DNA from: Psychromonas sp. psych-6C06
GTDB lineage: Bacteria; Pseudomonadota; Gammaproteobacteria; Enterobacterales; Psychromonadaceae
Assembly (NCBI RefSeq): GCF_002835465.1
Contig: NZ_PIZM01000016.1
Location: forward strand, 1-46,182
DNA: 46,182 bases
Direction of reading: 5' to 3'
This document shows positions 1 through 7,108 of the stretch, in pieces. Numbering within the stretch: position 1 is the first letter of the stretch; each line of letters begins with the position of its first letter. The translations under genes and the position numbers were made by a program. Below the pieces are notes generated by a model. That model was given only the letters and a program-made list of their open reading frames with translations, did no database searches and had not been told where the DNA came from.

Positions 1-134
1 ACAAACTCTAAGAGTTTTGTATACCAAGACGAGTCGAAAGACTATAAAAGAAATGCTTGCGAAGCATATTTTACGAAAACATTGCAAAGATTAAGAACGA
101 CGAAAAAACATTAGCTTTTCTAATTAATTTTTTT
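1..134 (+). other. 23S-5S intergenic spacer
   Basis: The window opens with an ACAAACTCTAAGAGTTTTGT hairpin. In enterobacterial operons a similar ACAAC-type stem lies directly after the 23S 3' end, so the 23S gene probably ends at or just before base 1. A second short hairpin (ATGCTT GCG AAGCAT, about 53-67) follows, then AT-rich DNA up to the 5S gene. No tRNA is present in the spacer. Confidence 0.7.
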
Positions 135-251
135 GTTTGGCGACAATAGCGCTGTGGTCCCACCTGATTCCATTCCGAACTCAGTAGTGAAACGCAGTTG
201 CGCCGATGGTAGTGTGGGGTCTCCCCATGTGAGAGTAGGTCATCGCCAAAC
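135..251 (+). rRNA. rrf: 5S ribosomal RNA
   Basis: This is a full-length gammaproteobacterial 5S gene of about 117 nt. The terminal stem GTTTGGCGA / TCGCCAAAC is intact, and the conserved internal CCGAACTCAG and GATGGTAGTGTGGGG segments are present. It is the distal gene of an rRNA operon whose 16S and 23S genes lie upstream of the window. The exact ends are set by the terminal stem and could be off by a base or two. Confidence 0.96.
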
Positions 252-264
252 GCCTAATACGAAC

Positions 265-297
265 AATCCCTGTTGACTACGTCAGCAGGGATTTTTT
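265..297 (+). terminator. rRNA operon terminator
   Basis: A 13-bp stem (AATCCCTGTTGAC / GTCAGCAGGGATT, one G-T pair, loop TAC) is followed by a run of T. It directly follows the 5S gene and ends the upstream rRNA operon. Confidence 0.9.
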
Positions 298-321
298 CGT
301 TTTATGCATTTGATAAATGAA

Positions 322-360
322 GACCTACTCCCACATGGGGAAAGGTGAACTGCACTACCG
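322..360 (-). pseudogene. inverted 5S rRNA fragment
   Basis: Bases 322-341 match the reverse complement of the 3' part of the 5S gene (the GAGTAGGTC side) with one mismatch, and CACTACCG at 353-360 continues the match after a degraded stretch. It is a relic on the opposite strand to the intact gene 70 bases upstream. Too little remains to be functional. Confidence 0.7.
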
Positions 361-368
361 TAGACAGT

Positions 369-454
369 AGCTTTAATTGGACAGAAAGAAATGATTTATA
401 ATCATTTCTGAGGTGCTTCAATATTCAACTACACAATGCGTATAGCAGTAGGGC
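369..454 (+). repeat. imperfect direct repeat, copy 1
   Basis: About 85 bases that recur at 604-688. Both copies carry the nearly palindromic core GAAATGATT-TA-AATCATTTC, preceded by AATTG(G/A)ACAGAAA and followed by a diverged GCTT(C/T)AATA...CGTATAG tail. The copies differ by scattered substitutions. The function is unknown; it looks like a duplicated non-coding block belonging to the rearranged rRNA tail. Confidence 0.65.
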
Positions 455-492
455 GAATATCGCGAAGCGGTGGCTCATGAGCAATGTTCGCC

Positions 493-542
493 CATCGCCA
501 AACGCCTAATACGAACAATCCCTGTTGACTACATCAGCAGGG
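493..542 (+). repeat. second copy of 5S tail plus terminator stem
   Basis: These 50 bases repeat 241-290 (last bases of the 5S gene, the link and the terminator stem) with a single difference. The T-run is replaced by GGGGGG, so this copy should no longer terminate. The near identity points to a recent duplication or to homogenisation with other rRNA operons. Confidence 0.85.
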
Positions 543-603
543 GGGGCTGCGTTTTAGAGCTTTAGCGATGATGACTAATTCGAATCTAGATAGGGAAATA
601 GCT

Positions 604-688
604 AGCTTCAATTGAACAGAAAGAAATGATTAATAATCATTTCTGAGCTGCTTTAATACTTAAGTATACCATTCGTATAGTGATCAGG
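604..688 (+). repeat. imperfect direct repeat, copy 2
   Basis: Second copy of the block at 369-454, with the same hairpin core (GAAATGATTA ATAATCATTTC). Between it and the terminator at 895 there is only AT-rich DNA in which I see no gene. Confidence 0.65.
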
Positions 689-894
689 CTTGCTTACAAA
701 ATTTTCGCTACTTGTCTTGTGATTGTTGAAGGAAAAATAACTTCAGTATTTTATGCCTTGTAACTTAAATTTATTCTGTGTGATGCTAAATCACTTTTTA
801 AACTCCATTGATATTACATAATAATTTATTTTTAAAGCATGTTGCTATGATAGAAATATCGCTAAAGTCATCAATGTGAGATTTATTTCTAGGC

Positions 895-928
895 ATAAAA
901 AAGGCCACCTATTCTCATAGGTGGCCTT
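895..928 (-). terminator. terminator of the lyase gene
   Basis: A 12-bp perfect stem (AAGGCCACCTAT / ATAGGTGGCCTT, loop TCTC). Read on the minus strand it is followed by a run of T. It lies 27 bases beyond the stop codon of the lyase gene. Confidence 0.9.
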
Positions 929-954
929 ACAAACTAATTAATACTTAGTGGTGA

Positions 955-3036
955 TTAAAGGTCGATAGTTACCACTTCACCATCAATAGTCAATTCTAAA
1001 TTATTGCCTACTAATTTATGGCTAACTTCAGTTTTAGGACCGTTTACTTTACTTGGTACTAATAGCGTTAAGATATTGTGCTCTTTCTTCGCTTTGAACT
1101 TAGCTTCAACGTGACGGTGAATTTCCATATCTTTGTATTCAGCTGGGTCTACTTCACCGAAACCTTCAACATTTTCAATTGATAATAAGTCTTGCTTACA
1201 GTCATGGATGAACTCAACATCTAATACCGCATTGTCACCCACGATCTTGAATGAATCTGTTGCCGTTTCAGTCTTAAACGTTGTGTGTAATAACCATGTT
1301 AGATCTTGTTCAGTTTTTAAAGTCGCAGTATCGCGCATTACGAATACTTTACCTTTTGCAAACCAAATCTTACGCTTGTAAGACTCTAGATCTGGGTTAT
1401 GGAATTGGTATGAAGTTGATGCATCACCTTCAACGAATAACACTTCAGATTCAGTATCGTAATCACTGATTTTACCGCCAGCTTCAATACAGTAACGATC
1501 TTGGTGTTCGCCTTCAAATTTAGTAGTCGTATTTTCAGCATACTGACCTTTACCATCAAATAATGGTAGGTTTTTAGCGAATGTACGACGACGCCATTTG
1601 ATGTGCATGTCTACACCGAAACCACCGTAGTAACCAGTGATTGCAGCTAGCGTATCGCCAAATGCATGTAATGTGTATGCATTTTGGTCGCCATGTGAGT
1701 GACTGATTGAACCAAACGGGCTACATTTGTAAACCATGTGGATGTGCTCTTCACGGTTAGTCATGTTGCTGTGGAATGCTGCCCAACCAGTGATTGGGAA
1801 TACTTTCAGTAGTGGCGCATTTGATGGCGCAACTTCAGCCATATCGTTCCATAGGTAATCAAAACGTAGATCGTCGTAACCAAAGTCCCACCAACCGAAG
1901 TTGTAGAATTTTGTATGTGCTTCAGTATCACGTGCTTTAAGTTGGTTGTAGTACCAGATGTATTCAGGCTTATTATTTACACCTGCAAAATGCTTAATAT
2001 TGTAAGCAAGTTTTAAACCTGGGAAATCACCAATACTTGATTGGTCACAGAAGCTCGCTCGTTTTGAATGAACTGGCATACAGTATAGCGGGAAGTCACC
2101 TGTGTTCTTGTAGAATTCTTTGTTAAACATGTTGATAGATGTGTAGCTTTTAAGTAGATCGAAAGCTTCACCTAAGAATGCCATTTGTGTATTCCAGTAA
2201 TCTGGACCTTCAGCCCATGCTCCGTCTTTACCACCCCATGGTGGGTAATGTACTGCGTAGTATTCCAGACCGTATTCGATATATTCACGCGCTTTAGGGT
2301 GTTCACCATAGAGTGCAATACATGTTGGAATAACAGCTGAACTAATACTACGAACGCCGTGGCTGTTTAGCGGATTCGCTAATAAATCAACAGTTACTTT
2401 AAGGTGATGCATGATTTCGTCCAAACGAACGATAAGTGCATCTCTCACGATTGCACGCTCTCCATCAGAAAAATGAGCATTTAGCCAATCGTAGCCCCAA
2501 GCCATTGCGGCGATAACGCGGAAAGCTGCTTCATCGTTGTAACCACGAGAAGTAACACCTTCTGGATCGTAAGTTGCTAATTGTAAAGTCCATGCTTTAG
2601 CTTTAGCGATGATATCTTCATCTTCTAATACAACACCGGCGATAGAAAGGTTACGTGTTGCGTTGAAAGCTTCTTGGCAGCTAACGTACATTTGACGCCA
2701 GTAAGGACGCCATAGTGATGCTTTACCCACCGTTTCTTCTGGGTAAGCTTGTGGCTCTGCATATGGTGCAACGTCCATGAACTTGTTTGTTGAATTGTTC
2801 ATGAATGCATCAAATTTACAGTAACCAGCATCATTTTTTAGGTTATCGCGAAATGCTGGAAGATCTTTGCTTTGCACTAGTAGACGAGGGTGCTCAAGGC
2901 TTAGGTTATCAAGGAAAGATAGATCTGGTTCAGTTTGCTGAACTTTAATTGGCATGCAATCAACTAGGTTTCCTGCTGATTTGTCATTTTCTAATTTTAT
3001 TTTTTTGATAGCGTCAAAAGACTTGTCTGTAGACAT
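955..3036 (-). CDS. heparinase II/III-family oligosaccharide lyase (PL15-like)
   Basis: A 693-residue protein with no signal peptide or membrane segment, so probably cytoplasmic. The N-terminal half is the alpha/alpha toroid of DUF4962/alginate-lyase-like proteins: HPRLL at 49-53, NSHG at 224-227, and GAWAEGPDYW at 272-281. The last holds the Tyr expected to act as catalytic acid with the NSHG His. The C-terminal half is the heparinase II/III beta-sandwich, with HSHGDQN at 446-452. Cytoplasmic members such as PL15 exo-alginate lyases cut imported oligosaccharides into unsaturated monosaccharides by beta-elimination. Alginate is the best guess; another uronate polymer is possible. No transporter, KDG-pathway gene or second lyase lies next to it, so it stands alone. 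The start is supported by AGGGG 7 bases upstream on the minus strand. Confidence 0.75.
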   Translation of the reverse strand: MSTDKSFDAIKKIKLENDKSAGNLVDCMPIKVQQTEPDLSFLDNLSLEHPRLLVQSKDLPAFRDNLKNDAGYCKFDAFMNNSTNKFMDVAPYAEPQAYPEETVGKASLWRPYWRQMYVSCQEAFNATRNLSIAGVVLEDEDIIAKAKAWTLQLATYDPEGVTSRGYNDEAAFRVIAAMAWGYDWLNAHFSDGERAIVRDALIVRLDEIMHHLKVTVDLLANPLNSHGVRSISSAVIPTCIALYGEHPKAREYIEYGLEYYAVHYPPWGGKDGAWAEGPDYWNTQMAFLGEAFDLLKSYTSINMFNKEFYKNTGDFPLYCMPVHSKRASFCDQSSIGDFPGLKLAYNIKHFAGVNNKPEYIWYYNQLKARDTEAHTKFYNFGWWDFGYDDLRFDYLWNDMAEVAPSNAPLLKVFPITGWAAFHSNMTNREEHIHMVYKCSPFGSISHSHGDQNAYTLHAFGDTLAAITGYYGGFGVDMHIKWRRRTFAKNLPLFDGKGQYAENTTTKFEGEHQDRYCIEAGGKISDYDTESEVLFVEGDASTSYQFHNPDLESYKRKIWFAKGKVFVMRDTATLKTEQDLTWLLHTTFKTETATDSFKIVGDNAVLDVEFIHDCKQDLLSIENVEGFGEVDPAEYKDMEIHRHVEAKFKAKKEHNILTLLVPSKVNGPKTEVSHKLVGNNLELTIDGEVVTIDL

Positions 3037-3681
3037 TTAATACCCCTATGTAATTGAGTTAATTTCAACAATCAACGTGTTCGTATGTCAGTTATGTATG
3101 ATAAATAGGTAGTGCTTGCCTAAGGCTATCACTGAAACATCTTTTTTACCAAACAGCTGGGGCCTTTTTAGGTTACCCATTCAATAATTAATTTATATCA
3201 TTTGTATTACTATATTACAAGCTTGGTGCGGAGATAATTGCATATTATTTAGCCTAAAGATATTCTAATTAATGGGGGGATTTTTGATACCTACTCTGTT
3301 GTTTGTTGTTATTTCATTTTCAAACAATATAGTGGTCTGTACGCAGAACTCAGTATCTAACCTCATTTTTGGATAAGCAACGCGATACAATACCGCTATT
3401 TCTGTGAATTTCGGCGTTAAATCATCTACTAATAACCCGTTATTGCGACGATAACTGGCCTTGAACTACGCAAAACTAACGGCACTGTATTATAAAAGTA
3501 GCTACATCATGATTTTAAACGTAATTACGCTTCCATTAACTAGAATTGAGGTTATCTAAGGTGTATGGAAAATGCACATCGCTTCAATTTTTAATATCAA
3601 TGACGACTTAATGTATTCTTTTGGATTATAACGCAGCCGTGTTATAAGTCTTAAAATCTCTTAATAGCTAAGGTTAATAAA
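3037..3681. other. 645-base intergenic region
   Basis: AT-rich region between the divergent lyase and DMT transporter genes. It must hold both promoters, but I find no -10/-35 pair, operator or small gene that stands out. A GGGGGG tract lies at about 3274-3279. Confidence 0.6.
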
Positions 3682-4560
3682 TTGATAAAAAATCAAAAAA
3701 AAGCGATGTTTTTTGCTTTGATTGCCGTCGCAATGTGGTCGACAGTAGCAACTGCTTTTAAGGTTACCTTAAGCTATTTTGCACCTATCCAAATGCTGTT
3801 AGTAGCGACGGGCTCTACTATTTTACTGTTGGCGATAGCCTGTTATCGACAAAAAAAATTACCTCTTTTAAAGCCGTATTTTCTAAAGCAACCACTTTAT
3901 TATCTTTTACTGGGTTTACTCAATCCCTGTTTCTATTATCTGATCTTATTTGAAGCCTATGACCTATTGCCGGCTCAGCAAGCGCAATCATTAAATTATA
4001 CTTGGGCTATCACTCTATCGATTTTAGCAGTCCCTTTCTTAGGGCATAAATTAACGACTAAAGATCTGCTCGCTATTGCGCTTGCTTATAGCGGTGCATT
4101 AATCATTGCCACGAAGGGTGATCTTCTAACGCTCGATTTTAACAATCCCTGGGGTGTTTTTCTGGCGTTATTGAGCACGTTGATCTGGGCGCTGTATTGG
4201 ATATTAAATGCAAAAAATAGCGGCGATTCGATTGTCTCTTTATTACTGTGCTTTTTACTTGCTTTTCCGGCCATTATAATCGCGACTTCGATAATGAGTG
4301 ATTTTAATTTAGTTGCTTGGCAAGGGTGGCTAGGGGCTATCTATATTGGTCTGTTTGAGATGGGCTTTGCTTTTATTGCTTGGGTAACTGCGCTACGTTA
4401 TGCAGAAAATACAGCTAAAATTAGTAATCTTATTTTTATCTCTCCTTTCGTTTCGTTACTGTTGTTAAATATGATCATTGATGAAGCCATATACCCAGCT
4501 ACGATTGTCGGGCTTGTTTTTATCGTTGCCGGATTATTGATTCAACAAATGAAAAAATAG
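3682..4560 (+). CDS. EamA/DMT-family transporter (RhaT/RarD type)
   Basis: A 292-residue inner-membrane protein with about ten hydrophobic segments arranged as two EamA repeats (roughly 8-135 and 150-290). The family exports amino acids or metabolites; the substrate cannot be read from the sequence. The start codon is TTG at 3682, with AAGG eight bases upstream and no better start nearby. The gene converges on an Lrp/AsnC-type regulator with six bases between stop codons. That pairing is typical for amino-acid exporters controlled by Lrp-type proteins, so an amino acid (perhaps branched-chain, given leuA beyond) is a reasonable inference. Confidence 0.85.
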   Translation: MIKNQKKAMFFALIAVAMWSTVATAFKVTLSYFAPIQMLLVATGSTILLLAIACYRQKKLPLLKPYFLKQPLYYLLLGLLNPCFYYLILFEAYDLLPAQQAQSLNYTWAITLSILAVPFLGHKLTTKDLLAIALAYSGALIIATKGDLLTLDFNNPWGVFLALLSTLIWALYWILNAKNSGDSIVSLLLCFLLAFPAIIIATSIMSDFNLVAWQGWLGAIYIGLFEMGFAFIAWVTALRYAENTAKISNLIFISPFVSLLLLNMIIDEAIYPATIVGLVFIVAGLLIQQMKK

Positions 4561-4566
4561 GTTTTA

Positions 4567-5040
4567 CTACAGCGGTAATTCTGTTTTCTTCACTACTTCA
4601 CGTAAAACAAAACTAGAGTGCACCCCAGTAACACCCTCTAGTTTAGTGAGGTGTCCAAGTAGAAATTTTTCATAATGTTGCATATCACGCACCACAACTT
4701 TTAATAAAAAGTCGGCGCTTTGTCCGGTCACGATCAAGCACTCTAATACTTCGGGTAAATCAGCGATCGCTTGCTCAAAACGATCAAACCGATCCGGTGT
4801 ATGCCTATCCATAGAGATACCTATCATCGCTGTGAGGTTTAAACCAAGAACAGCCGGTTTTAGTAGCGTGACATGTTTATCGATAATGCCTGATTCTTCT
4901 AAGCGTTTTACGCGACGAGAACAGGGGGTTGGTGATAAACCTACCGTCTCTGCAAGCTCTAAATTACTGATGCGTGCATTAGCTTGCATCAGGGTAAGAA
5001 TTTTCTTATCTATTCTGTCTAATTTAATCACTTGTTGCAT
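4567..5040 (-). CDS. Lrp/AsnC-family transcriptional regulator
   Basis: 157 residues, the usual family length. The N-terminal winged helix-turn-helix (about 6-60) has the typical LDRIDKKILTLMQANARISN opening and the SPTPCSRRVKRLEESGII recognition helix. The RAM/AsnC ligand-binding domain (about 70-150) follows. The gene is divergent from leuA and shares with it a 236-base region holding two inverted repeats (5065-5094, 5131-5170). It is therefore a candidate regulator of itself, of leuA and of the convergent DMT transporter. Best guess: an amino-acid-responsive local regulator rather than global Lrp, since it is clearly diverged from E. coli Lrp. GGAAA seven bases upstream supports the start. 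Confidence 0.92.
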   Translation of the reverse strand: MQQVIKLDRIDKKILTLMQANARISNLELAETVGLSPTPCSRRVKRLEESGIIDKHVTLLKPAVLGLNLTAMIGISMDRHTPDRFDRFEQAIADLPEVLECLIVTGQSADFLLKVVVRDMQHYEKFLLGHLTKLEGVTGVHSSFVLREVVKKTELPL

Positions 5041-5064
5041 TTTATTTTTCCATTAATGAGTACA

Positions 5065-5094
5065 TTCACTACATAAGAGTAATTATGTGGTGAA
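5065..5094. promoter_or_regulatory. inverted repeat, candidate Lrp-type operator
   Basis: TTCACTACATAA and TTATGTGGTGAA (12-bp arms, one mismatch) are separated by six bases. The repeat lies 25 bases upstream of the lrp-like start codon, where an autoregulatory site would be expected. A related CACTACA box recurs at 5139-5145. Confidence 0.55.
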
Positions 5095-5130
5095 TAATTG
5101 CGTAAATCAACTCAATTAAGAGTTACTTTG

Positions 5131-5170
5131 CATGCACTCACTACACATTTTCTTTTATAGTTAGTGCATG
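5131..5170. promoter_or_regulatory. inverted repeat overlapping the probable leuA promoter
   Basis: CATGCACTCACTA (5131-5143) and TAGTTAGTGCATG (5158-5170) are complementary except for one base and enclose a 14-base spacer. A possible -10 element TATAGT (5156-5161) lies under the right arm, so a bound regulator would cover it. I see no good -35 at the matching distance, as would be expected for an activator-dependent promoter. It could also form a hairpin in RNA if transcription starts further upstream. Confidence 0.45.
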
Positions 5171-5172
5171 GA

Positions 5173-5272
5173 TAGCGAGCGAAGTTTCTAACCGGAAACG
5201 GGTGGTTATATCCTTACCAAGGTGCGCCAACTCGCTAATTCACCTCACTTTCTGACCAATGATAAAGGATAT
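5173..5272 (+). promoter_or_regulatory. structured leuA leader with anti-Shine-Dalgarno loop (candidate riboswitch)
   Basis: A seven-bp closing stem TAGCGAG (5173-5179) / CTCGCTA (5231-5237) encloses two hairpins. The first is GTTTC (5184-5188) / GAAAC (5195-5199). The second is TGGT (5203-5206) / ACCA (5216-5219). The nine-base loop of the second contains ATATCCTT (5208-5215), the perfect complement of AAGGATAT (5265-5272), which is the leuA Shine-Dalgarno and the bases after it. The layout is a pseudoknot that would hide the ribosome-binding site. A competing pairing, TAACC (5189-5193) with GGTTA (5204-5208), would dissolve both hairpins. I do not recognise a known riboswitch class, and there is no leucine-rich leader peptide. 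Confidence 0.5.
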
Positions 5273-5276
5273 GCTC

Positions 5277-7022
5277 GTGTCGACTTCTAGCCAAATTAAC
5301 CCTAGTTTTAACCATAAAAAATATCGTGCCTATGCGCCAATTAAAAAAGCAGATAGACGTTGGCCTGACCAAGTGATTGATCGCGCCCCTCAATGGTGTA
5401 GCGTTGATCTACGTGATGGTAACCAGGCATTGATTGAGCCAATGAGCCCAAGCCAGAAACTAGAGATGTTTAAGTTATTGGTGGATGTCGGTTTTAAAGA
5501 GATAGAAGTTGGATTCCCAGCTGCATCAGCTCCAGATTTTGATTTTGTACGTCAGTTAATTGAGCAAGACTTAATCCCCGATGATGTGACAATTCAAGTA
5601 TTAACACAGGCACGAGAGCCATTAATTGCACGTAGCTTTGAGGCGTTAAAGGGCGCTAAAAAAGCAATTGTACATCTTTATAACTCTACTTCGACGGTGC
5701 AACGTGAACAGGTTTTTAAGAAGTCACGTGATGAGATTAAAGCGATTGCGGTGCAAGGTGCTGAGTGGGTGCGTAATTTTGCAAATGCTCACCCAGAGAC
5801 AAAATGGTCATTTCAATATTCTCCGGAGAGTTTCACCAATACTGAGATGGATTATGCCGTTGAGGTGTGTGATGCGGTCATTAGTGTATGGAAACCGACG
5901 CCAGAAAATAAAGTGATCATTAATTTACCGGCGACAGTCGAAGCATCAACGCCTAATGTTTATGCCGATCAAATTGAATGGATTGGCGATAATATTAGTG
6001 AGCGTGAATCGGTTACCATTAGTTTACATACTCATAACGATCGTGGTTGTGGTGTTGCGGCTGCTGAACTTGGCGTCATGGCCGGAGCAGATCGCATCGA
6101 AGGTACTTTATTAGGAAACGGTGAGCGTACGGGCAATATGGACATCGTTACGATGGCGATGAATATTTATAGCCAAGGCATTGATCCTGAATTAAATTTT
6201 GCCGATATGGATCGTGTGATTGCAACCGTAGAGCGTTGTACGCAACTTGCTGTTCATCCCCGTCATGCCTATGCAGGGGAACTTGTATTTGCAGCCTTTT
6301 CTGGTAGTCACCAAGATGCGATTAACAAGTGTATGGCGATTGATACAGAAGCACGAATTAATGATCCTGAAGCCCATTGGCAGGTTGCTTACCTACCGAT
6401 TGATCCTCGCGATTTAGGACGTACTTATCAACAGGTTATTCGCATCAATAGTCAATCGGGTAAAGGTGGTGTTGCTTACGTATTAGAGCAAGATTATGGC
6501 ATTCAAATGCCACGCTGGATGCAGGTTGATTTCAGCCCTTACGTGCAACAACATGCTGAAAGTAGCGAGTCCGAAGTTTCTGCCGAGATTATCCATCAGA
6601 TATTTAATGATACTTATTTAGGGGCGACGCAAAACGCAAATATCAATAGCTATCAGCTTGATCGTCAAGGTAACCAAGATAGATTACAAGCACAACTTAT
6701 CACTTCAGGCGGATCTGCTAGCATTGATGGGCAAGGGAAAGGTGTATTGGATGCCTTTGTGCGTGGGTTAAGTGGCGCAATTGATAGCGAGATCGTATTA
6801 ATTGATTATAACGAGCATGCGCTACCAAGCCGAGAAGGCGCTGCTAATGAGCAAGCAGAGGCGATTGCTTATGTGCAAATAAGCCTACAGGGTGTGCGTT
6901 ACTGTGCTGCTGCTACCTCTGATGATATCGTTGGTGCGTCTTTACAAGCAGTATTAAATGCTGTGACACGTAGCGGTGCAGAGTTAGTACAGAAAAAAGA
7001 GTTATCCTTGGAAATCGCTTAA
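5277..7022 (+). CDS. leuA: 2-isopropylmalate synthase, long (type 2) form
   Basis: Catalyses condensation of acetyl-CoA with 2-oxoisovalerate, the first committed step of leucine synthesis. The TIM-barrel catalytic domain shows the DLRDGNQAL metal/substrate motif, EVGFPAAS, and the SLHTHNDRG metal-binding HxH. A C-terminal regulatory LeuA dimer domain (about residues 440-575) follows. At about 581 residues it resembles the yeast/actinobacterial type rather than the 520-residue enterobacterial LeuA, and leuBCD do not follow. In-frame starts are ATG 5259, ATG 5271 and GTG 5277. AAAGGA at 5264-5269 is correctly spaced (seven bases) only for GTG 5277, so I choose that. The structured leader upstream is described separately. 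Confidence 0.93.
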   Translation: MSTSSQINPSFNHKKYRAYAPIKKADRRWPDQVIDRAPQWCSVDLRDGNQALIEPMSPSQKLEMFKLLVDVGFKEIEVGFPAASAPDFDFVRQLIEQDLIPDDVTIQVLTQAREPLIARSFEALKGAKKAIVHLYNSTSTVQREQVFKKSRDEIKAIAVQGAEWVRNFANAHPETKWSFQYSPESFTNTEMDYAVEVCDAVISVWKPTPENKVIINLPATVEASTPNVYADQIEWIGDNISERESVTISLHTHNDRGCGVAAAELGVMAGADRIEGTLLGNGERTGNMDIVTMAMNIYSQGIDPELNFADMDRVIATVERCTQLAVHPRHAYAGELVFAAFSGSHQDAINKCMAIDTEARINDPEAHWQVAYLPIDPRDLGRTYQQVIRINSQSGKGGVAYVLEQDYGIQMPRWMQVDFSPYVQQHAESSESEVSAEIIHQIFNDTYLGATQNANINSYQLDRQGNQDRLQAQLITSGGSASIDGQGKGVLDAFVRGLSGAIDSEIVLIDYNEHALPSREGAANEQAEAIAYVQISLQGVRYCAAATSDDIVGASLQAVLNAVTRSGAELVQKKELSLEIA

Positions 7023-7054
7023 ACCTTTAACATATCGCTATTGATTAGCCATTG

Positions 7055-7091
7055 AAAAGGGGCAATACATACATCATGTATTGCCCCTTTT
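7055..7091. terminator. bidirectional terminator between leuA and acuI
   Basis: A perfect 16-bp stem (AAAAGGGGCAATACAT / ATGTATTGCCCCTTTT, loop ACATC), with A-run and T-run on its two sides. It serves the convergent leuA and acuI transcripts. Confidence 0.92.
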
Positions 7092-7108
7092 TATGAGAAG
7101 GTTAAAAA

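Noticed and set aside
451-493. Possible tRNA or tRNA-like gene
   Set aside because: Although a 7-bp closing stem with two hairpins is present, the element is only 43 bases and lacks T-loop and anticodon features.
5167-5190. Short frame encoding MDSERSF in the leuA leader as a possible attenuation leader peptide
   Set aside because: It has no leucine codons and no terminator/antiterminator pair follows, so classical leu attenuation does not fit.
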